From: Bondarzewia mesenterica
Taxonomy: Eukaryota; Basidiomycota; Agaricomycetes; Russulales; Bondarzewiaceae
Length of the DNA: 64,000 nucleotides
NCBI GenBank assembly: GCA_004802705.1
Contig: SGPL01000081.1
Coordinates: 1-64,000 of the forward strand
Reading direction: 5' to 3'
Below the pieces are notes generated by a model. It saw only the letters and a list, made by a program, of their open reading frames with translations, had not been told where the DNA came from and made no database searches. A program made the position numbers and the translations under genes. Shown here one piece after another: positions 43,823-54,922 of the stretch (the first letter of the stretch is position 1; each line of letters opens with the position of its first letter).

Positions 43823-44939
43823 ATGCTTCGCAGCTCCCACAGACAATTTCTTCGCCGCTACACAGATATTCGACATTCTTCAAGTACTGCCCCACGGTTA
43901 GACCCGGGCATTGCTCCAGATGCTGCAGCCGCACCAGCACCCCGTCCGCCAATTCTGAGGAGGCCCATGGCGAGTTCTTTCGGAGGGATTTCCATCGGTA
44001 TGTGCCCATTAATAGCCCTCTACCAAGTGTCCTTGTGACTCATGTGTTCTATTTCAGAGAATATCCCTCGGAATCGTCCTCAACTCGCGCCCTATAAAGC
44101 CAAAGGCGGTAGTGCGTAGTGCAATGTGCTGGAATCCGTCAAGTCTCCAAATTCATATGAACGCCCTAATTACTGCAGATATTCCGATCAATCAGAATAG
44201 AGCTCGAGAGGCTGGATTTGATCTAGGTCCCCGCGTTGATGCCGTGCGCTCAACGCCTGATTTAGGCTGGGGAGACGAGCTCGTCCCTCGAGGTTTTGGA
44301 TCACGTCTTTACGCTCGCCTTCACCCCGGGGATAAACTTGCCGAGAGTGAAAAGAAGCCTGCTGTGGGGGCGCACCCTGCACCTTCCGGCGCTGCGCCGC
44401 CTGCCGCGTCTTTGACCGTCAAACGACGTGAACAACAAGAGGAGAAGGAGAAGGCGCAGGAGGACCAGGCGCCTGAGCCCGCTGCCGCAGAGAAGCAAGA
44501 CGCCGTCGAAGCTGCCGTAACTAAACCGCAAGAAAAACGGGCCAAACCATCCAAACGCTCCGACAGGGCTCAATCTGCTGAACCTGCCCTCACACACGTC
44601 ATGCGCGCCCTAGAATCCACAGATCTCACCTCCCTCTTCGGTGCCAAACCGAAATCTACCACCTCCAAGCCCAAGGCCGGCTCGAAGGCAAAGACGGCGA
44701 CCCTCCGTCCCAGTCTTGCCGGTCTTCGTGTGCGCGTTACCCTCGAGCGCAAAGCGGGCGATTATTCGCGGTATCTCCCCCGGCCGGTCGGCGTTGGCAA
44801 GCTGTCGCGCAGAGCTCTGAGCCCTGTCCGCTACGCCCGGCATGCTCTGGGATTTAGGAGGGACATGGAGCTGGATCAGAGGTCGCGGGCGATGAAGGTT
44901 ATCGGGTCGATGGTCCGACCAGCTCAGGCTACTGCTTAA
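43823..44939 (+). CDS. Ala/Lys-rich protein of unknown function, possibly mitochondrial
   Basis: Not recognised. Exons 43823-43997, 44058-44108 and 44179-44939 join in frame. The N-terminus MLRSSHRQFLRRYTDIRHSSS has the Arg/Ser-rich, acid-free character of a mitochondrial targeting peptide. The middle is Ala/Pro/Glu/Lys-rich and probably helical or disordered. Two blocks look structured: FGSRLYARLHPGDKLAESEK near residue 120 and the C-terminal LERKAGDYSRYLPRPVGVGK with LSPVRYARHALGFRRDMELD. A role in mitochondrial ribosome or RNA metabolism would fit the basic composition but is a guess. Confidence 0.65.
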
Positions 44940-45238
44940 GAGGTCGGGAGAGGGTTTGGTTTGCGTATGCTATCGTATAAGTACACACCGTTATTCAGTC
45001 ATTCAGACTTAGAGACAAAATACCATGACGCTGCCGCTCACAAGTAACCATGAAATAAGGTGAAAACTAAAAGAGAACTATCAATCGGGCTATTGTAAAA
45101 AAAGCACTACATACTGACACTACGTGAGAGTGATACGATATGTAAAGTACAACGGAGAATAACGACAGCGAGCAAAGTGTGGGTATAATTTTCTGAAAGT
45201 CAAAAGCAGCAAGAGCCATGACTGTCAAATGTATGTAT
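44940..45238. other. Convergent 3' intergenic region
   Basis: About 300 AT-rich bases between two convergent 3' ends. No gene or repeat seen. Confidence 0.4.
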
Positions 45239-47146
45239 TTACAGAATTTCCTCCACCGCAACGTCGGACCGCGCATACGTCGCCGAGGATCCCTCCCCCT
45301 CATATGCGGACGACCCAGACTGGGGCCAAGCCCACTCCGGGATCTGAAAGTCCCTGACAATCTCGAGCTCGTGGGGAAGCTTCACGCCAAATGCAGTGAC
45401 ATGCCTCTGTGTGTGTCGCGCATTAGGTGTGCTGGCTGTGCGCATCGCCGACACGACGAGTGAAGACGGCTCAGGCCGCCGGTGATGTGTAGAAACCGAA
45501 GGCGACGCAGCCGTGCCGTACGAATGGTCGGCTTCGCCGACAGACTCGCCGTCTTTGGCGTCGTGGAGAACAGAGCGTGGGCGCTTTCGTGGGCGCGTGG
45601 CAGAGGGGGTCCAGGACTCGGGCTCGACGCCTTTCTTGAGGAATGTGCCGTCAGGCGCACGCTTGCGCGGTTGTCTGCGGACGATGTTCGTGGCGGAGGT
45701 AACGGTAGGTGGATTAGNTGAGGCGGCAGTGTTGGCAAGATCTTGATATGGTGTGGGAGAGTATGCGGAGGTGCTTACATGGGCGGGGAAGAGGCCTGAT
45801 GCGTCGGGGGCGAGAGGCGAAGTAACTGGTTGTTTAGTTTGACGGACCAGTGCGGCGCGCGGTGAGACTACTCCCATTCTCGCCTTTNAAAACGGAGACG
45901 TAGGTATGGGCGATGCAGTAACGGATGGCAGTCCGCGCGGAGGCCATTTGATGGTGAGCTTTATCTTCTCTTGTTTTACAGGAGCCGTGACACTCTCCTC
46001 CTCCTCCTCTCCCTCCTCTTCTTCCGCGGCGGATTGCAGGTCCTGCTCCATAGAAGCACCGAGACTCTGCGCCCGCGACTCGTTCCTCCGTCTATCAGAG
46101 TTGAGATTTAGTAGCGTTCTATATCGATCCTCCAGGGTCATTGCAGCATCCAGCATCGCCGCCTTCCTCCGCACTCCTTCATGCAAAGTGGCAAGGTTGT
46201 GTGCGTGCGCCCCTGTCGGATCGAATGGGATGGGCTCCTCNAGGAAAGGATCGCTGGTTGAAGAATTTTGGTTGAAAGATGATGACGGCAACGAGAGGAA
46301 AGCGTGTACGTCCATAGACTGAAGCTGGTCTATCCGCTCCTTGAGTTTGTAATGTTCATGCTGCAGCTTTTCCTTCTCGCGCAAGCGCTGACGCTTCTCA
46401 AACGTCTCATACTTGCGATGCCGCTTTTCATAAGCCGCGTCTGATGTGTCTGCACCCACCTGCGTCCAGGCACAGCGAGATATGAAGGGGGACATATGTA
46501 TTGCAAAAAGATCGTGTATGAGCGTACGGTCTTGCACAAAAAAATAAGAGCACAGACGAACGTCTTCTGAACTCCTCGGCCTGAATCGACCACCCACGGC
46601 AGCGTGCTCCGACAACACTGAAAACTCTGGGGTCTCAATGATTTGCTGTTCTCTATATGCCTTGAGGACCTCGGGCTTGTCGAAGTACCGCTCGTACGCA
46701 GATGTATTGAGGTGCAGCTCAGACAGCCCACTTGGCGAGGTTGCGGGAACCAGTGCGGAGTTGGTGGTCAGCACAAACCTGGTGTCCCTCGGTATCAAGG
46801 GTTCGTTCTCCTCTTTGCATGGTTGAACATCATCAAATGAGCGACCGGGTCAGTCAAGGTGGACAGGAATACAGTACGACGAGCACGACGTACGTCGGCG
46901 CTTCAGCGTGTCGAGAATCATCAAATCAGCGTCGCAGGACCCCACACCAGGCCCGCCCCTCCTCGAACGCGAAGGCAAGATGCGCTTATGCCGTGTCTGC
47001 ATGCCGGAACTTGTTGCCCTCGACGTCGGCGTCGGTGCCTGCGAGATGGTTGACGGGCCTGCCACCGGATGCGCGCTGGTCGAGCCATTCGCTGAGGGAT
47101 CCGGCTCGACTACTGTTGTGACTTTCGTACGAGCAGTGGCAGCCAT
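45239..47146 (-). CDS. Nuclear protein with Sas4-like domain (candidate chromatin factor)
   Basis: From ATG 47146. Exon 1 (MAATARTKVTTVVEPDPSAN .. CDADLMILDTLKR) joins across an intron to ENEPLIPRDTRFVLTTNSAL. Then come LNTSAYERYFDKPEVLKAYR and, after an intron, DTSDAAYEKRHRKYETFEKR and QRLREKEKLQHEHYKLKERI. The last block resembles the charged helical region of Something-about-silencing 4, the scaffold of the SAS histone acetyltransferase complex. The rest is disordered, with an acidic run (AAEEEEGEEEEESV), Pro/Ser-rich stretches and a basic RKRAPDGTFLKKG segment. The C-terminus is PHELEIVRDFQIPEWAWP. Three codons contain N. The Sas4 assignment rests on the helical block only. Confidence 0.6.
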
Positions 47147-47377
47147 GGCAGAGAAGACTGAGAAAGACAGGGAGGAATTCAATTTCTTGTCGAGGGTGCG
47201 CCTGTATATCGCAGTTGCCTTTTCTGTCGGGAACCGCAAAAGCGTAAATTGTTCTTTACTCATGTGGATCCATATATTTCTTTCGCAAACAAAACCTCGG
47301 GATTGCCTACATAGTGAATAGGCCATTGGAGCCGCATCAAGAAAAAAAAATAGTGATTAAATTACGATCCCACAAGG

Positions 47378-49332
47378 TCAACTACCCCCGTCGGCTTGAT
47401 CACGTCTGTACTGGCCTTGACCGGCCGATCCACTGTGGAAATTCCAATTTCCAGACCAACCGTCAGTGCCAGCGCCCTCGCTGCTCCCATATCCGCTGCC
47501 GGCATGAGTACCATACTGACTGTACTCGTTATGCTGCTGCTGCATGAACGGAATATTGAAGCCAAACGTCGAGGCAAACCGAGGATTTATGTGCGGTTGC
47601 ACGAATTGGGGCTGTGCGTATCCCCCATAGCTGTTAAGTTGGCTATACTGAGACTCGTAAGGCCATTGGCCATCCGAACTGCCACCATGTGGCTCTGCAT
47701 AGTCACTTAGAACGGATGCGCCAGTGTCGCCAGCGTATGGGCCTGGCACATGGACAATTGCTGCCGCGGAAACCGACTGCGGTATATGCGGACTGTACTC
47801 CTCCGTCGCGCCAAACGACCGAGGGTTGCCAGTCTGCCAGCCCGCTCGTTGTCTGCCGAAGTCTGCACCGCGGCCACGTCCTCGGCCACGGTCGCGCCGT
47901 CGACCACGGCTGTCAGAATCATGGGCTGCTCGAATTCCAACTCGCTCTGGTCTCTTGCTCCCACGTCCCCTACCTCGACCCCGATCGCTACCCTGTAAAG
48001 GACGATCATGGTGTCGAGAAAAGTCAGGCTTTTTGTCCGCGCTTGGCTCAGCCGGTTGTGAGTTCGATGTATCCATATTATACTGGTCCGAGTAGGGGTC
48101 GTCATATGGGATGGGTGGAGGACGTGACGGACCGGCAGCAAAATCCATGTCGTATGCTCCGTGAGCGTCGTATGGATTCAGGCCGTACAAGGTGTCCGCG
48201 CCCAATTCCTGATCTCGAACCTGTGAAGGCGTCGGCGTCGAGTGTCTGGAGGGGGTAACAGAAGGTTCTCGCGATCCTTGACGCCTGGCGCATTACTTCA
48301 GGGAAAGGGACAACACGGACACAAGTAAGAACGGGAAGCTCACCGTTGTTTCAGTTTTGCCTTGAATGCAGCCTCTTGCTCATCGTCAGAGAACTCCAAC
48401 TCATACTCCGCTGGCTCTTCGTCGTGTACATTACTCGCGTCACTTCCGCGCCAGCGCTTGAGTTCACTGACAAAAACAAATTTGCTCCGCTGAGGAACGT
48501 GGAATACCTCTCGAGCAACCTTCACTTTGTCGGGGTCCAGCGGATAGTCTTCGCTGAACTTGACTTGATACAGAGGCTGATATGTCGGTCCAAAAGTTTC
48601 GTAGATCTGGAAAAAGAGTAAGAGCAAGAAGGTGGACGGAAAAGCAGCACTTACATATCCCATGACCTTTCTGTCTTCAAATACCAGTAGAGTATCGGAG
48701 TCCAGTGCCTTCTCCGAAGCTTTTCCTTGAGTATCTGAAGCAATGCCTTTGACGATGGCTACCTTGTCGATAATGTTCATGACCTCGCCGACCTTTTCGA
48801 GATGCTCGTCTGGCCCCACCTCAGAAATTTTCGGAATAACAATAGCATCCTCGACCACTTCATTTTTGGTCCGAATTGTCGTGGTGGTGGTCGGTCCTCC
48901 CTCTTCGTCGTCGTCTTCATCTACATCGTGCGATTTCACCTGAGCATGAGACGTGCTCGTCTCCCCTTCAGGTTCGGAATCTGATTCAGGTGACGAATCT
49001 GAAGAGGAATCTGCAAGGGGCGCGCTGTTGTGGAGACGTAAATGACCAAGATGAGTTGAGCATGGAGGGTCGAGGAATACTGACGAAGTGGGAGGCGTAG
49101 AACGTCTTTCCTCGTCATCATCCAGTACAATATCTGCTTCCACCTCATCTTCACTATTCCCCTCTTCTCCTGTCTCGTCCCCGGAACTTGCGATGGAATC
49201 GGCCTCGGGAGCCGTTTTAGGCTGGGGTGCAGCAGGTGTGGGTGCCGGTTCTGGAGTATGTTCGACAATATCCTGAATAATGAGGATATCCTGGGGAATT
49301 AGTGAAGGTATTCTGAAGACCGGATCCTCCAT
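47378..49332 (-). CDS. NAF1: H/ACA snoRNP assembly factor Naf1
   Basis: Nuclear factor that holds the Cbf5 core during H/ACA RNP assembly before Gar1 replaces it. From ATG 49332 (MEDPVFRIPSLIPQDILIIQ): an acidic N-terminus (GDETGEEGNSEDEVEADIV), then the Gar1/Naf1 beta-barrel core VGEVMNIIDKVAIVKG, TLLVFEDRKVMGY|IYETFGP, YQVKFSEDYPLD and EVFHVPQRSKFVFVSEL. After an intron comes a long tail with two RG-rich blocks (RGRGRGRGSKRPERVG, RGRRRDRGRGRGRG) and a Gln/Gly/Tyr/Ser-rich prion-like end. The MGY|IYETFGP join gives the classic GxxFGPV-type turn. It is head-to-head with EF-Ts across 143 bp. Confidence 0.93.
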
Positions 49333-49475
49333 GGAGGGCAAAGTGGAGGAAAAGAAGTAGAAGGTTGCAAGGAGTGTAGTGTGCCCAAAGTGGAAACCAA
49401 TCCGAGAGCTTGCGGAGAGCCAAAGATGTTTTTTTTCTTAGCATTTTACCGAGTCAGCCCGTCTTCAACACAACT
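49333..49475. promoter_or_regulatory. Divergent promoter, NAF1 / EF-Ts
   Basis: Only 143 bp between start codons. It contains a T8 run near 49430 close to the EF-Ts ATG. A compact shared promoter linking nucleolar and mitochondrial translation-related genes. Confidence 0.45.
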
Positions 49476-50519
49476 ATGAACTTCAGACCATCCCGTGCTG
49501 CTTTCCGTTTGTTGACCTCCCACCGACTATACTCCACCCAGCCAGCAAAGCCCTCGCTGAAACTCGTCGCCGAGCTTCGCAAGCTCACAGAAGTGTCTAT
49601 CACGAAAGCCCGCGAAGCCCTCGCCGCGACGAACAACGATGTCACTGCCGCTCTGGATTGGTTGCAGAAGGACCTCGCCATCTCCGGTGCCAAAAAGGCG
49701 GCCAAGGTTGATGGGCGGACGGCCGGAGAGGGGCTGATTGGCGTCTCTGTTCTGTCGAGCGGAGCGGGTGCCAGGACCGGTGTCAAAGGCGCTGTGCGCG
49801 CCGCCATGATTGAGCTCAACTGCGAGACCGACTTTGTAGCTCGAAATAAGCTCTTTGGAAAGCTCGTGGCTGACATCGCGCACACTGCTGCTTTCATCTC
49901 AGAGCCGGACCCGAGCTCTTCGTTATTGCTCAAACCGCTCTCGCTGGACTTGTTGAATGACGCGCCGCTGATTTCGCAGGCTTCCGGAGAGTCGTCATCT
50001 CAGTCAACCGTCGCCACTGCGATTCGGGACACCATCGCAAAAGTCGGCGAGAAAGTGTCTCTCAAAAGAGTTATTGCCGTCGCTCAGGATCCCCTCCCCC
50101 TTACACAGCAATCGTTGGGTCTCCGCCTTGCTTCATATACCCATGGTGGCGTTAANCTACCGTCACAAGGGCGAATAGGTTCCCTGGCGTTGTTGGCTCT
50201 CAAATCACCTCGATTGCCCAACCTCTTGTCCATGGACTCGTTCCTTGANGACCTCGAAAAACTCGAACGCTCGTTGGCACGGCAGATTGTCGGGTTCCCC
50301 ACTCTCTCGATCCGTTCATCAAATGGGNACAAAGNCGAATCGGCTCTGTATGACCAGCCATTTATGATGCTNGCAGGCGGATCAACGGAGGAATCCGTAA
50401 AAACGGTGTTAGACCGCTGGGCGCGGGAGAAGCAGTTGATTCTGGAAAGTGATGCGGGGGAGGCCGGTGGTTTGGAGGTTTTGGAGATGTCCAAGTGGAC
50501 TGTCGGAGAGAGCTCATAA
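49476..50519 (+). CDS. TSF1: Mitochondrial translation elongation factor EF-Ts
   Basis: Single exon of 347 codons. EF-Ts recycles EF-Tu-GDP in mitochondria. The N-terminus MNFRPSRAAFRLLTSHRLYS is an Arg-rich targeting peptide. Then come the UBA-like domain (LVAELRKLTEVSITKAREAL, NNDVTAALDWLQKDLA), the GEGLIG linker, and the dimerisation/core motif AAMIELNCETDFVARNKLF, which matches the family signature ELNCETDFVA exactly. The C-terminal half is more divergent and contains five Ns that obscure single residues, but no stop. Homologues are absent from S. cerevisiae but present in most fungi, so the symbol is the general fungal one. Confidence 0.93.
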   Translation: MNFRPSRAAFRLLTSHRLYSTQPAKPSLKLVAELRKLTEVSITKAREALAATNNDVTAALDWLQKDLAISGAKKAAKVDGRTAGEGLIGVSVLSSGAGARTGVKGAVRAAMIELNCETDFVARNKLFGKLVADIAHTAAFISEPDPSSSLLLKPLSLDLLNDAPLISQASGESSSQSTVATAIRDTIAKVGEKVSLKRVIAVAQDPLPLTQQSLGLRLASYTHGGVXLPSQGRIGSLALLALKSPRLPNLLSMDSFLXDLEKLERSLARQIVGFPTLSIRSSNGXKXESALYDQPFMMXAGGSTEESVKTVLDRWAREKQLILESDAGEAGGLEVLEMSKWTVGESS

Positions 50520-51046
50520 GGTTTACCACAGTAAGTGGTGATGGGAAGTTGGTTTCTTCTTTGTCGCTGAACTCACGTAGCTGTTAGGGTTCACCCCAAC
50601 ATCTANTATCGCATNTCATAGCACCTCCACTCTTTACGAATCTATAACATTTTCAGTGATAATCACATNGCACCNGCGTCCTTGTGGCTGGCCAAGTTCG
50701 CCAGGGAAAGAGCTCTGCGTGTTTTGAAGTCNTAGCGCGTCGTCATCACATGATCAGAAACCATGGTCATNTGTCCCGACATGANATCTGGAAAAGAAAA
50801 AGAAAAAAAGGGAGACAAAAGCCCATTGTTCGAGTTTTATATTGGANTTCACTNAACCGTTCTTCACTCTGGCTNTGAGCTTCNATCGAAGAAACTCCCA
50901 AAAAGAGAAACAAATTCTTCGATTCCCAATCAGATTACAATTATATCTCCACAACTTGAAGACTGTACTCTACATATGGTCCCNCTCCGAGTCCCCCATC
51001 ACCCGAATCCACGAACGGTNCTAACGTTGCCCATCTAAAGNGAAAA
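50520..51046. other. Convergent 3' intergenic region
   Basis: About 530 bases with scattered Ns between the 3' ends of EF-Ts and formate dehydrogenase. Contains TCACATGA at 50746-50753. No gene seen. Confidence 0.4.
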
Positions 51047-52825
51047 TTAACGAGCTTTTGGTAAACCAGAGTTCTTAGTGACGAAAAGAAAAACTCACAA
51101 GCTTTGGTCTCATATTTGCCTGCGTATAACAGATGNAGTGCTCGATGAGTATCCGAAGAGAATTAAGACTTCCGAAATGCCGTTCACTAACCGATGCCAA
51201 CAATAACATTTGCAGAATCCTGGGGCTTTCCCTCGAAGAAATTCTGTAGGATCGCCTTGGTGCCCGNGGCATACCGCGCCTGCGCATCCAGTGTNGANCC
51301 CGAGTAATGNGGCGTCATACCGTTGCCCCCGCCGAGAGGGTTCTTCATGTATCGCCACGGGTGCTCCTTGGGCGCGGGCTGCACATTCCATACGTCGCCG
51401 GCGTATCCGNGGAGGTGGCCGGTCTTGAGCGCGGCGGCGACNTCNTCCGCATTACAGATAGCTCCACGTGCNGTGTTGACGAGCCAGGCGCCCTGGAAGA
51501 GATAGAAGAGAGTAGGTATGTGAGTGGCATGATGGNGTCAAAGTGTGGGGNGGAAGGAGAAGGGACCGACGCGCACCTTCTTAAAGTGCTNTAGTAGATC
51601 TTTGTTGACGAGCCCAAGAGTTCCCTCGTGTAAAGGCGCNTTGATAGTGATGATGTCACACTGAGAGACGAATTCCTGGACGANTNCAAGACAATCGTCG
51701 TGAGCTTGGGGAAGAAAGNAATCAAAGGCTTTTGACGAACCTTCAAGTCCTGGACACGGCGCGCGTTCACAGCCTTCTCAGCTTCTGGAAAATCGATGAG
51801 CTCAAGGTAGTNGAAAGGNNGATTAAGTTTCACTTACCAGCCGGGAGAGGGTGGTAGTCGAAGTAGANCAGCTCCNTGCAGTTGAAGGGGACCAGTCGCT
51901 GCAGAACGCGATAGCCGATGCGGCCAGCACCGAGGGTGCCCACGACCTTACCCTCCAGATCGTAAGCNTNGCGAGCAATGTCGGATACTTGCCAGTCGCC
52001 GCGCTCAATCATCTCGTGGGCGGGCACGAAGTTTCGAACGAGCAGGAGGATAGACATGATGACCTGTTCAGCGACGGAGACGACGTTCGAACCGGAAACC
52101 TGATGNGAAATGGAGATCAATATTCGGCAGAGACGTTAGAATTATTGAAATTACCTCGAGAACTTGAATTTTGCTTTCGACGGCAGCGTTGAGGTCAATG
52201 TGATCGGATCCGACTCCAGCAGTGATGCAGATNTTGAGGTTCTTGGCCTGCACGGTTCAANAGTGTATGAGATGCTATGAGTTATTATTCAAAGATAATG
52301 AATCACCTTTGCCATGAGTTCGCGAGTAAGATATCCCGGNTGAAAGGGAGTCGTAATGAGAACGTCGGCCTGAACATCCGTCAGACACTAATAATCTATG
52401 ATGTTGGATAATAGAATCTCGGAGACGTACGTCGNCGATGTGCTTCTGGAAATCGCCATCTGGAACTTCTTTTGAGCTGGTCACCTGGAGAGGCGNTGAT
52501 CAGATAANNAGACAGNNGCAACGCGNAGAAGAGGGGAAGGTCGGGATGAATGNTGGGTTCAACGCAAAGTAGACGTACAATGTACTCGTGCCCCAGTGAT
52601 TCCAGATATTCTCGAATGCCGAGCTATATTTNATGTCAGAAAATGGTCGGCGGAGAGATATAGCATCGTTAAAATTCATAAGTACCTGGTTTTCGACGGT
52701 ACCCAAGAGACGGGGTTCTTCTTGGGCAGCCTTGTAACCATTGTAGAGGATAGCAAGAACCTAGATATAATGTTCTCAGCACAACAGAAGCAGAACTCAA
52801 GAAGAGGAGGCAGGANCGACCTTCA
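51047..52825 (-). CDS. FDH1: NAD-dependent formate dehydrogenase
   Basis: Oxidises formate to CO2 with NAD+, a detoxification step common in wood- and litter-decay fungi. It belongs to the D-2-hydroxyacid dehydrogenase superfamily. The first coding exon is only ATG AAG, then [96 protein letters not shown] (the NAD Rossmann GxGxxG), [54 protein letters not shown] and TLDAQARYA. The C-terminus GKYETKA ends after an intron as SR-stop (8-nt last exon). The active-site Arg (NTARGA) and the His of the C-terminal PHxSG segment fit the family. About eight Ns hide single residues. No N-terminal targeting peptide, so probably cytosolic. Confidence 0.92.
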
Positions 52826-53507
52826 TGGNGAAANAAAAGTNTAAATATGGGAGGGATGCTTTGATTTGTGAGANTAGAAGAAATGCGAGAGCTTGGATGA
52901 CGGTCAGATAGACAAAACAGACGGGCTTTTATACTGCCACTGGTATCGCTTGCAACTCGTCTGCGTGGCCGACAGANCCCAAAATGAAATCNGCAGGAGC
53001 AATCGGAAGTTGAAGGCAGTCTNCCGAGCAGTGCCTGCGCATGATATCATCCGTGGACGGATGTACAGACANCGCGAACCGAAAGACTCCGAGTCCAGAC
53101 GCGCCCGACTCCATCACGTGCTGAGAAGCGAAGNNNNNNNNNNNNNNNNNNNNNNNNNNNNNNNNNNNNNNNNNNNNNNNNNNCGCGNCNNNNGTCGNNN
53201 GACGTNGNNNGCCTTCACCCGTAGAAGATGCCGCCGAAAGGCCCGAAACTAGACGATGGGAAATAGGAACCCAGTCGTAAACGAACGTTTGTAGCGCATC
53301 CGNTCGNAACTGCGCNNTACAGTATTGTACAGCGGCGATGTGAGAATAAAATTAGCATCGGAACTGACCGACACAGTTCANTTGCTCTCCGCCGTCCATG
53401 TACACTGCAAGCTTGTCACAAATACACGCGCGCACGTTCTCACCTTCGTCAGCATACTTATCGGAACGAGGGTGTCTGAATGTTCCGTAATGNTAAAGCA
53501 TCTGGTA
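52826..53507. promoter_or_regulatory. Intergenic with small gap; FDH promoter
   Basis: Upstream of formate dehydrogenase and downstream of the ceramidase. A gap of Ns spans 53134-53183, with scattered Ns to 53210. ATCACGTG lies at 53113-53120. No gene is recognisable. Confidence 0.5.
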
Positions 53508-54753
53508 TTAATTTAATCTATGCTTGTCAACATGTTGGATATGTGGTAGCCCGAGTTCGTATACGATCTTGAATTTGTGATGGTCATCCTTGACGCAGAG
53601 GGTCCTGAGGACAGTCTTCAGCCACAGTCAACGTACGATAGCTCGTCAACTTACATATCTGGAAAGAAGGGCATCTATTCAGTGTGGAAGAGTCAATTCC
53701 AAANACGCGAGCACGCACAGATTGTTCCGATGAGCATGTAATATGTTCCGGCGGCCTGATAAAATACGCATCAATGAACAGCATTTGGTCCTGTCCGTCG
53801 TAGCGCACCGTGAAAATGTGCCACCAAGAATGGCCTGTANAGATCTAGTGAGTTATCAGCATTCAGGTGGACGGAGATTACAACATACCTTCAAGCAAAA
53901 ACGCGACTGGCCAACCAACGGCCTTTTTCCAGTGAGTGAGTACGACGCAAAATATATTGTCAAGATTCCAGATGAAAAATCCGAAGACAAAAAGGCCACA
54001 ACCGGTGGTAAACAANCAGAGGCAAAGTGCCTTCTTCTTGTCGGGNATGGCTTTGGAGGACTCGGACCAATTGAGNAGATAGGTTGTCCGTACGGTCGAA
54101 ATAAAGAGGATGGAACCAAAAACCACTTGATGATAGACAGGGTTTCGGTAAATGAAGCTGAATTCGACTTGATGAGTGATCGNTCTAGATGTACAATTGA
54201 ACTGAACAGACATACTAGCTTAATGTGAATGCAACATCAAACAAGANTGAGGCCAACAAACCGATCCGGCTATGAGTTGACCGGAGAGAAAATCCACGTT
54301 TAGTCTCGAACAGAATGAACATGTTATAGCTGGCAACATAGATCATAGGCAACTCGTCTGCAAGTTGGGCTTGGTAGAGCAGAGTCGCGTGAAACGCGAA
54401 ACTACCCAGCCCCACAAGAGCAAANCCCTATCGCGTGATAGAAAAAACGTTCGGTCGGCGCAAATGGCAAAAGAAGGATCTGGAGAAAAGCGACGGACAG
54501 CAAATCCAGCAAGATAACGTGTAGGCAAAGATTCCCTTAACACCANATNAGCACCATAGAGCGCAAGGCCGATGGTGAAAAAGTTGGAAAACGTATTGGC
54601 GANTTCTGCGATGTAGGGCGAGAACTGGTAATTGGCCTGTCGCAGGAGATAAATTCGAAAGAATAAATATATGATACTTTTATGAAGTACCTCACACCAG
54701 TCCAGTGTCGCAGTGACCGGGCCCCATAGGCCATGCACAGAATAGGTGTCCAT
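53508..54753 (-). CDS. Alkaline ceramidase (Ypc1/Ydc1/ACER type)
   Basis: ER or Golgi seven-helix hydrolase that cleaves ceramides to sphingoid base and fatty acid. From ATG 54753: MDTYSVHGLWGPVTATLDWC, ANYQFSPYIAE.ANTFSNFF, GLGSFAFHATLLYQAQLADE (catalytic-motif His and Asp region), LPMIYVASYNMFILFE, NPVYHQVVFGSILF, FIWNLDNIFCVVL, then GHSWWHIFT (the conserved zinc-binding His pair), AAGTYYMLIGTICA and the C-terminus CVKDDHHKFKIVYELG..DKHRLN ending at TAA 53508. At least seven short introns. Five Ns affect single residues. All zinc-ligand motifs of the CREST-like fold are visible, so the enzyme is probably functional. Confidence 0.9.
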
Positions 54754-54922
54754 TAGTATCCTCAGGACAAGTGCTTGAATGGGAGCTAGATGGAGAAAAT
54801 CGGGAAATGCTTGCGATTTCCCGCAGGCTTGATTGGGAAGGTAAGTAGTCGCGTCACGTGCGGTAGTGACGTGTGGTTTTTGATTTTCTAATCAATTCTG
54901 AATTTCTTCCCCGCTGACCACC
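54754..54922. promoter_or_regulatory. Divergent promoter, ceramidase / MPP alpha
   Basis: 169 bp. Contains GTCACGTGCGG with CACGTG at 54855-54860, 68 bp from the MPP alpha ATG. A compact bidirectional promoter with an E-box. Confidence 0.55.
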
